Source: Candidatus Aerophobota bacterium (GTDB lineage Bacteria; Aerophobota; Aerophobia; Aerophobales; B3-G15). From it: 6,953 nt of DNA. Below the pieces are notes generated by a model. That model saw only the letters and a list, made by a program, of their open reading frames with translations, had not been told where the DNA came from and did not search any database. Position numbers and translations under genes: made by a program. Where the stretch lies: positions 1 through 6,953 of the forward strand of contig JAUWJM010000088.1 of assembly GCA_030607715.1 (NCBI GenBank), read 5' to 3'. This document shows positions 4,112 through 6,953 of the stretch, in pieces; positions within the stretch are counted from its first letter, which is position 1; each line of letters begins with the position of its first letter.

Positions 4112-6457
4112 ATGAGAGTTTCATATAAGCACCTTAAACAATTGGTAGATTTTCCTTATTCCCCGGAGGAGCTTGCTTTTAAGCTAACCAACCTGGGATT
4201 GGAAGTAAAAGGGATGGAGAATTTTGGTAAATTGGAAAAGGTAATGGTAGGAAAGATTCTTTCCATTAAGGGTCATCCCAATGCTGATCGATTGAAAGTA
4301 GTTGAATTGGACATAGGTAAAAGGAGAGTTTCCTTGGTATGTGGGGCTCCCAATATTCAGGAAGGGATTTTTGTTCCTGTAGCTTTGAAAGGAGCTGAGC
4401 TACGAGGAGGGATGAGGGTAAAAGAGGTTAAGGTAAGGGGGATTACCTCCTCCGCTATGATCTGCTCAGAAGATGAATTAGACCTGGGGAAAGATCAATC
4501 TAAGGTAATGATCCTTTCCTCTCATTTTTCCCCGGGAATAAGTATTGCTGAAGCTCTGGACCTGGATGATATTATTTTTGATTTAGAAATTACCTCTAAT
4601 CGAGGAGACTGCTTGTCGGTAATAGGAGTTGCTCGAGAAATAGCTGCTTTATCAGGGGAAAAATTAAACTTACCTTCCTGTGTCATTAAAAATACTATTC
4701 TTTCTAAAGATAGTTTCCGAATACAAATAGAGGATTTTGGTCTTTGTCCTTACTATGGAGCAAGAGTAATCAGGAATGTAAAAGTGTCGCCTTCTCCTCT
4801 ATGGCTACGGAAGAAGATCTTAATTTCAGGGGGAAAACCTATAAACAATGTTGTTGATGCTACAAACTATGTTATGTGGGAGATGGGACAGCCTTTGCAT
4901 CCCTTTAATTATCGTTTGCTTAAAGGCAGGCAAATAATTGTTAGACGAGCAAAGAGGGGTGAGAATCTGATCACTCTGGATGGGGTTGAAAGAGAGTTAA
5001 GCGAGGATATGTTGGTAATTGCTGATGTCAAGAGGGCTGTTGCTCTTGCTGGAGTAATGGGGGGAGAGGAAACGCAAGTAGATTCTTTTACTAAAGATAT
5101 TCTTCTGGAGTCAGCTTACTTTAGTCCATCCTCTATTCGCCAGACTTCTAAAAAATTAGGATTGGGAACAGAAGCTTCTTTTAGATTTGAAAAGGGTATT
5201 GATCCCTTTGAGGTAAAAAGAGCTCTTGATCGAGCCTCTCTTCTTATTCAAAAAGTTGCTGGAGGAGAGGTAGAAGACCCTCCTCAGGAGGAGGGGGATT
5301 TACCTAAAAGAAAGAAATGGACATCTCTTTGCCCCTCTCGTGTTAATCGAATTTTAGGGAGCAGAATTCCTTCAGATAAAATAAGGAAGTTAATTACCCA
5401 ATTAGGATTCCAGGTTAAAGAAGAGGGAGAAAAGTGGAAGGTAAGTATTCCCTCTTTTCGCCAGGATGTTTATCGAGAAATTGATCTGATAGAGGAGGTG
5501 TCCAGAATTTATGGGTATGATCGTATAGGAGTTACTCTTCCCTCCTTAGGAAAAGAGGAGGAAAGAGAAAGTAATGAAGAAAAAATTAAAGATTCTATAA
5601 AGCAGCTTTTAGTAGGATTTGGATTTTACGAAGTAGTAACAAGTAGCCTGGTGGGAGAAGATGCATTTAAAAAGACTAACCTGTTTTATCAAGAGCAGGT
5701 AAAAATTCGCAATCCCCTATCCAGTCAGCAGCAAATACTAAGGGCTTATCTTTTTCCCCAGCTTCTGGAGACAGCTTCCTACAACGTTAATCAAGAGGTA
5801 AGGGAATTGAGGATCTTTGAAGTGGGCAAAGTATTTAGTAATAAAGAAGATAGTTTTCAAGAGAAAACTTTTTTAGCCGGATTAGTTTTAGAAGAAGAAT
5901 TTGATTTCTTTTCTCTAAAAGGAATAGGGGAGGCCCTGCTGAAGTTTTTAAGGGTAGAAAAGGTAAAGTTTAGTTCCTGCTCTTATCCTTATTTGCTTTC
6001 AGGAGAAGCCGCTTTAATTAAAAAAGATGATTTAGTCCTGGGAGTAATGGGAAGGGTAAATAATAGGATAGTACAGAATTTTAAACTTCCTGGTCAGGTT
6101 TATATTTTTGAGTGGGATTTTTCCTCTCTTTTCCCTTTTTGGACAGGGAAAAAGAGATTTTATCCTCTTCCCAAATTTCCCTCTGTTCAAAGAGATTTAG
6201 CTATAGTAATTAAAGAAGATATATCAGCACAGAAGGTAAAAGAGGAGATTTTGAGAGAGGGAATATACCTGGAAAATGTGGAATTTTTTGATGTTTATCA
6301 GGGGCAGCCTATTCCTTCAGGATATAAAAGCTTAGCTTTTAGTCTAATCTTTCGTCATCCAGAAAGGACTTTGAGAGATGAGGAAGTAAATGAAATTCAG
6401 GGTAGGTTACTAAATAGACTTAATAAGAAGTGGGGGGCTTATTTGAGAAGAGAATAG
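4112..6457 (+). CDS. pheT: Phenylalanyl-tRNA synthetase beta subunit
   Basis: A 781-residue protein, the usual length for bacterial PheT, which with PheS forms the cytoplasmic heterotetramer that charges tRNA-Phe. Domains seen: N-terminal coil MRVSYKHLKQLVDFPYS; the EMAP-like tRNA-binding fold at about 40-150 with GHPNADRLKVVELDIG (54-69) and VCGAPNIQEG (76-85); SNRGDCLSVIGVAREIAALSG at 162-182; the B3/B4 editing domain at about 210-390 with INNVVDATNYVMWEMGQPLHPF (244-265) and AGVMGGEET (313-321); the B5 domain at about 400-475 with DLIEEVSRIYGYDRI (458-472), which supplies Mg ligands in relatives; the catalytic-like core at about 480-680; and a C-terminal FDX-ACB anticodon-binding domain from FPSVQRDLAIVI (689-700) to KKWGAYLRR. 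GGAG at 4104-4107 supports the ATG. It looks intact. Unusually pheS does not precede it; the neighbour is divergent purF, so pheT has its own promoter. It ends in TAG ten bases before the first rRNA promoter. Confidence 0.98.
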   Translation: MRVSYKHLKQLVDFPYSPEELAFKLTNLGLEVKGMENFGKLEKVMVGKILSIKGHPNADRLKVVELDIGKRRVSLVCGAPNIQEGIFVPVALKGAELRGGMRVKEVKVRGITSSAMICSEDELDLGKDQSKVMILSSHFSPGISIAEALDLDDIIFDLEITSNRGDCLSVIGVAREIAALSGEKLNLPSCVIKNTILSKDSFRIQIEDFGLCPYYGARVIRNVKVSPSPLWLRKKILISGGKPINNVVDATNYVMWEMGQPLHPFNYRLLKGRQIIVRRAKRGENLITLDGVERELSEDMLVIADVKRAVALAGVMGGEETQVDSFTKDILLESAYFSPSSIRQTSKKLGLGTEASFRFEKGIDPFEVKRALDRASLLIQKVAGGEVEDPPQEEGDLPKRKKWTSLCPSRVNRILGSRIPSDKIRKLITQLGFQVKEEGEKWKVSIPSFRQDVYREIDLIEEVSRIYGYDRIGVTLPSLGKEEERESNEEKIKDSIKQLLVGFGFYEVVTSSLVGEDAFKKTNLFYQEQVKIRNPLSSQQQILRAYLFPQLLETASYNVNQEVRELRIFEVGKVFSNKEDSFQEKTFLAGLVLEEEFDFFSLKGIGEALLKFLRVEKVKFSSCSYPYLLSGEAALIKKDDLVLGVMGRVNNRIVQNFKLPGQVYIFEWDFSSLFPFWTGKKRFYPLPKFPSVQRDLAIVIKEDISAQKVKEEILREGIYLENVEFFDVYQGQPIPSGYKSLAFSLIFRHPERTLRDEEVNEIQGRLLNRLNKKWGAYLRRE

Positions 6458-6466
6458 GAAAAGGTA

Positions 6467-6494
6467 TTGACAAAAAATAAACATTGATTATAAT
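6467..6494 (+). promoter_or_regulatory. rRNA operon promoter P1
   Basis: TTGACA at 6467-6472, a 16-base spacer and TATAAT at 6489-6494: both hexamers are perfect sigma-70 consensus. It begins nine bases after the pheT stop, and its predicted start lies near 6501. Strong tandem promoters are typical of rRNA operons, and the 16S gene follows on the same strand. Confidence 0.75.
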
Positions 6495-6497
6495 TTA

Positions 6498-6516
6498 TCA
6501 TCCTGATATAGGATGA
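6498..6516. promoter_or_regulatory. 7-bp palindrome at the P1 start site
   Basis: TCATCCT, loop GATAT, AGGATGA: a perfect 7-bp inverted repeat lying over the predicted +1 of P1. No U-run follows, so it does not look like a pheT terminator. It could be an operator or a 5' hairpin on the P1 transcript; neither is demonstrated. Confidence 0.45.
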
Positions 6517-6564
6517 GGTATTAAAAATAAGAGAGAGATTTCCACAAAAATTGAGAATCCCCTC

Positions 6565-6592
6565 TTGACAATTTTAAAATTTAGTATATTAT
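6565..6592 (+). promoter_or_regulatory. rRNA operon promoter P2
   Basis: TTGACA at 6565-6570, a 16-base spacer and TATTAT at 6587-6592 (five of six). The upstream stretch 6520-6550 is A/T-rich and could act as an UP element. The predicted start, near 6599, coincides with the boxA, giving a leader of about 60 bases before mature 16S. Confidence 0.75.
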
Positions 6593-6597
6593 AGTAA

Positions 6598-6610
6598 TGC
6601 TCTTTGAAAA
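6598..6610 (+). promoter_or_regulatory. boxA rRNA antitermination element
   Basis: TGCTCTTTGAAAA closely matches the bacterial boxA core (TGCTCTTTAACA in E. coli; similar CTTTGAAAA forms in Firmicutes leaders). In known systems NusB/S10 bind this RNA to build the antitermination complex that keeps polymerase on untranslated rRNA. Its place between promoter and 16S supports the call. Confidence 0.65.
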
Positions 6611-6659
6611 ATAGGTGGAGTAGATAGCTTTAATGTCAAGTATCAAAAAGAAAATTTAT

Positions 6660-6953
6660 TTTATGGAGAGTTTGATCTTGGCTCAGAACAAACGCTGGTG
6701 GCGTGCTTTATACATGCAAGTCGAGCGGAGACTGACTCTTTTTTGGGTAACCTTCGGGCTATCTGAATTTGAGTTGATCTTAGCGGCGAACGGGTGAGTA
6801 ACGCGTGGGTAATCTGCCCCTGAGACTGGGATAACATCTCGAAAGGGATGCTAATACGAGATAATGTTAGCAAGGTAAGACTTGCTAACCAAAGTTGATT
6901 TTTAATCTTCGCTCAGGGATGAGCCCGCGTCCTATTAGCTAGTTGGTGAGGTA
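6660..6953 (+). rRNA. rrs: 16S ribosomal RNA, 5' part (runs off right edge)
   Basis: The small-subunit rRNA begins around 6660 by alignment to E. coli numbering (GAGTTTGATC at 6668-6677 equals E. coli 9-18). Conserved blocks are seen in order: AGAGTTTGATCTTGGCTCAG at 6667-6686, ACGCTGGTGGCGTGC, ACATGCAAGTCGAGCGG, GGCGAACGGGTGAGTAACGC at 6785-6804, and near the right edge CCCGCGTCCTATTAGCTAGT then TGGTGAGGTA (helix 11 region). The V1 loop (about 6722-6780) is fairly long and includes a CCTTCGGG tetraloop-type motif. Roughly the first fifth of the gene is present. Departures from common bacterial sequence, such as CTTTATACATGCAAG where CTAACACATGCAAG or TTAATACATGCAAG is usual, suggest a divergent lineage; the phylum cannot be assigned here. 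The exact 5' end is an estimate. The gene lies downstream of two promoters and a boxA. Confidence 0.97.

Noticed and set aside
1..6457. Genome-wide UGA-to-glycine recoding
   Set aside because: Only one internal UGA occurs across more than 2,000 codons, and Gly is written GGN throughout. The tRNA nucleotidyltransferase gene ends in a TGA overlapping the next ATG in a typical coupled arrangement, although reading through it would reach TAG at 703-705, so this alone is not decisive.
6661..6873. 70-residue minus-strand open frame
   Set aside because: It lies inside the 16S rRNA gene, antisense to conserved rRNA blocks.

Overview
The window reads as an AT-rich bacterial chromosome segment of housekeeping genes ending in the start of a ribosomal RNA operon. 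The 16S gene is clearly bacterial but has uncommon bases at normally conserved 5' positions. The PurF product has the four cysteines of the oxygen-sensitive Fe-S type. Together these suggest an anaerobe from a poorly sampled lineage; no phylum can be named from the sequence alone.

Layout: (1) Positions 1-1310, plus strand: the C-terminal part of a tRNA nucleotidyltransferase/poly(A) polymerase-family protein, translationally coupled through an ATGA overlap to a small site-2 (M50) membrane protease. (2) Positions 1307-3950, minus strand: a purF-purM purine synthesis unit. It converges on the protease gene with overlapping stop codons. purF has a full-length frame with recognisable motifs throughout, but it is cut by one in-frame TGA at codon 180, exactly where the family has a conserved glycine. 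(3) The 226-bp gap between purF and purM is made almost entirely of repeats: a roughly 109-bp inverted-repeat element that looks like a REPIN/MITE (GTAG plus palindrome on one arm, a decayed copy on the other), four copies of a 9-bp tandem repeat, and an 8-bp duplication. (4) Positions 3951-4111: a divergent promoter region with near-consensus promoters for purF and pheT. (5) Positions 4112-6457, plus strand: a full-length pheT without an adjacent pheS. (6) Positions 6458-6953: two tandem consensus-like rRNA promoters, a 7-bp palindrome at the first start site, an antitermination boxA, and the first ~294 bases of 16S rRNA.

The genes cover tRNA 3'-end maturation, membrane proteolysis, early de novo purine synthesis (PurF makes phosphoribosylamine, PurM makes aminoimidazole ribotide), phenylalanyl-tRNA charging and ribosome synthesis. 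I see no defence, secretion or biosynthetic cluster and no convincing undescribed system. The two leads worth following are the single in-frame UGA in an otherwise intact purF, and the REPIN-like element just upstream of the purM ribosome-binding site.
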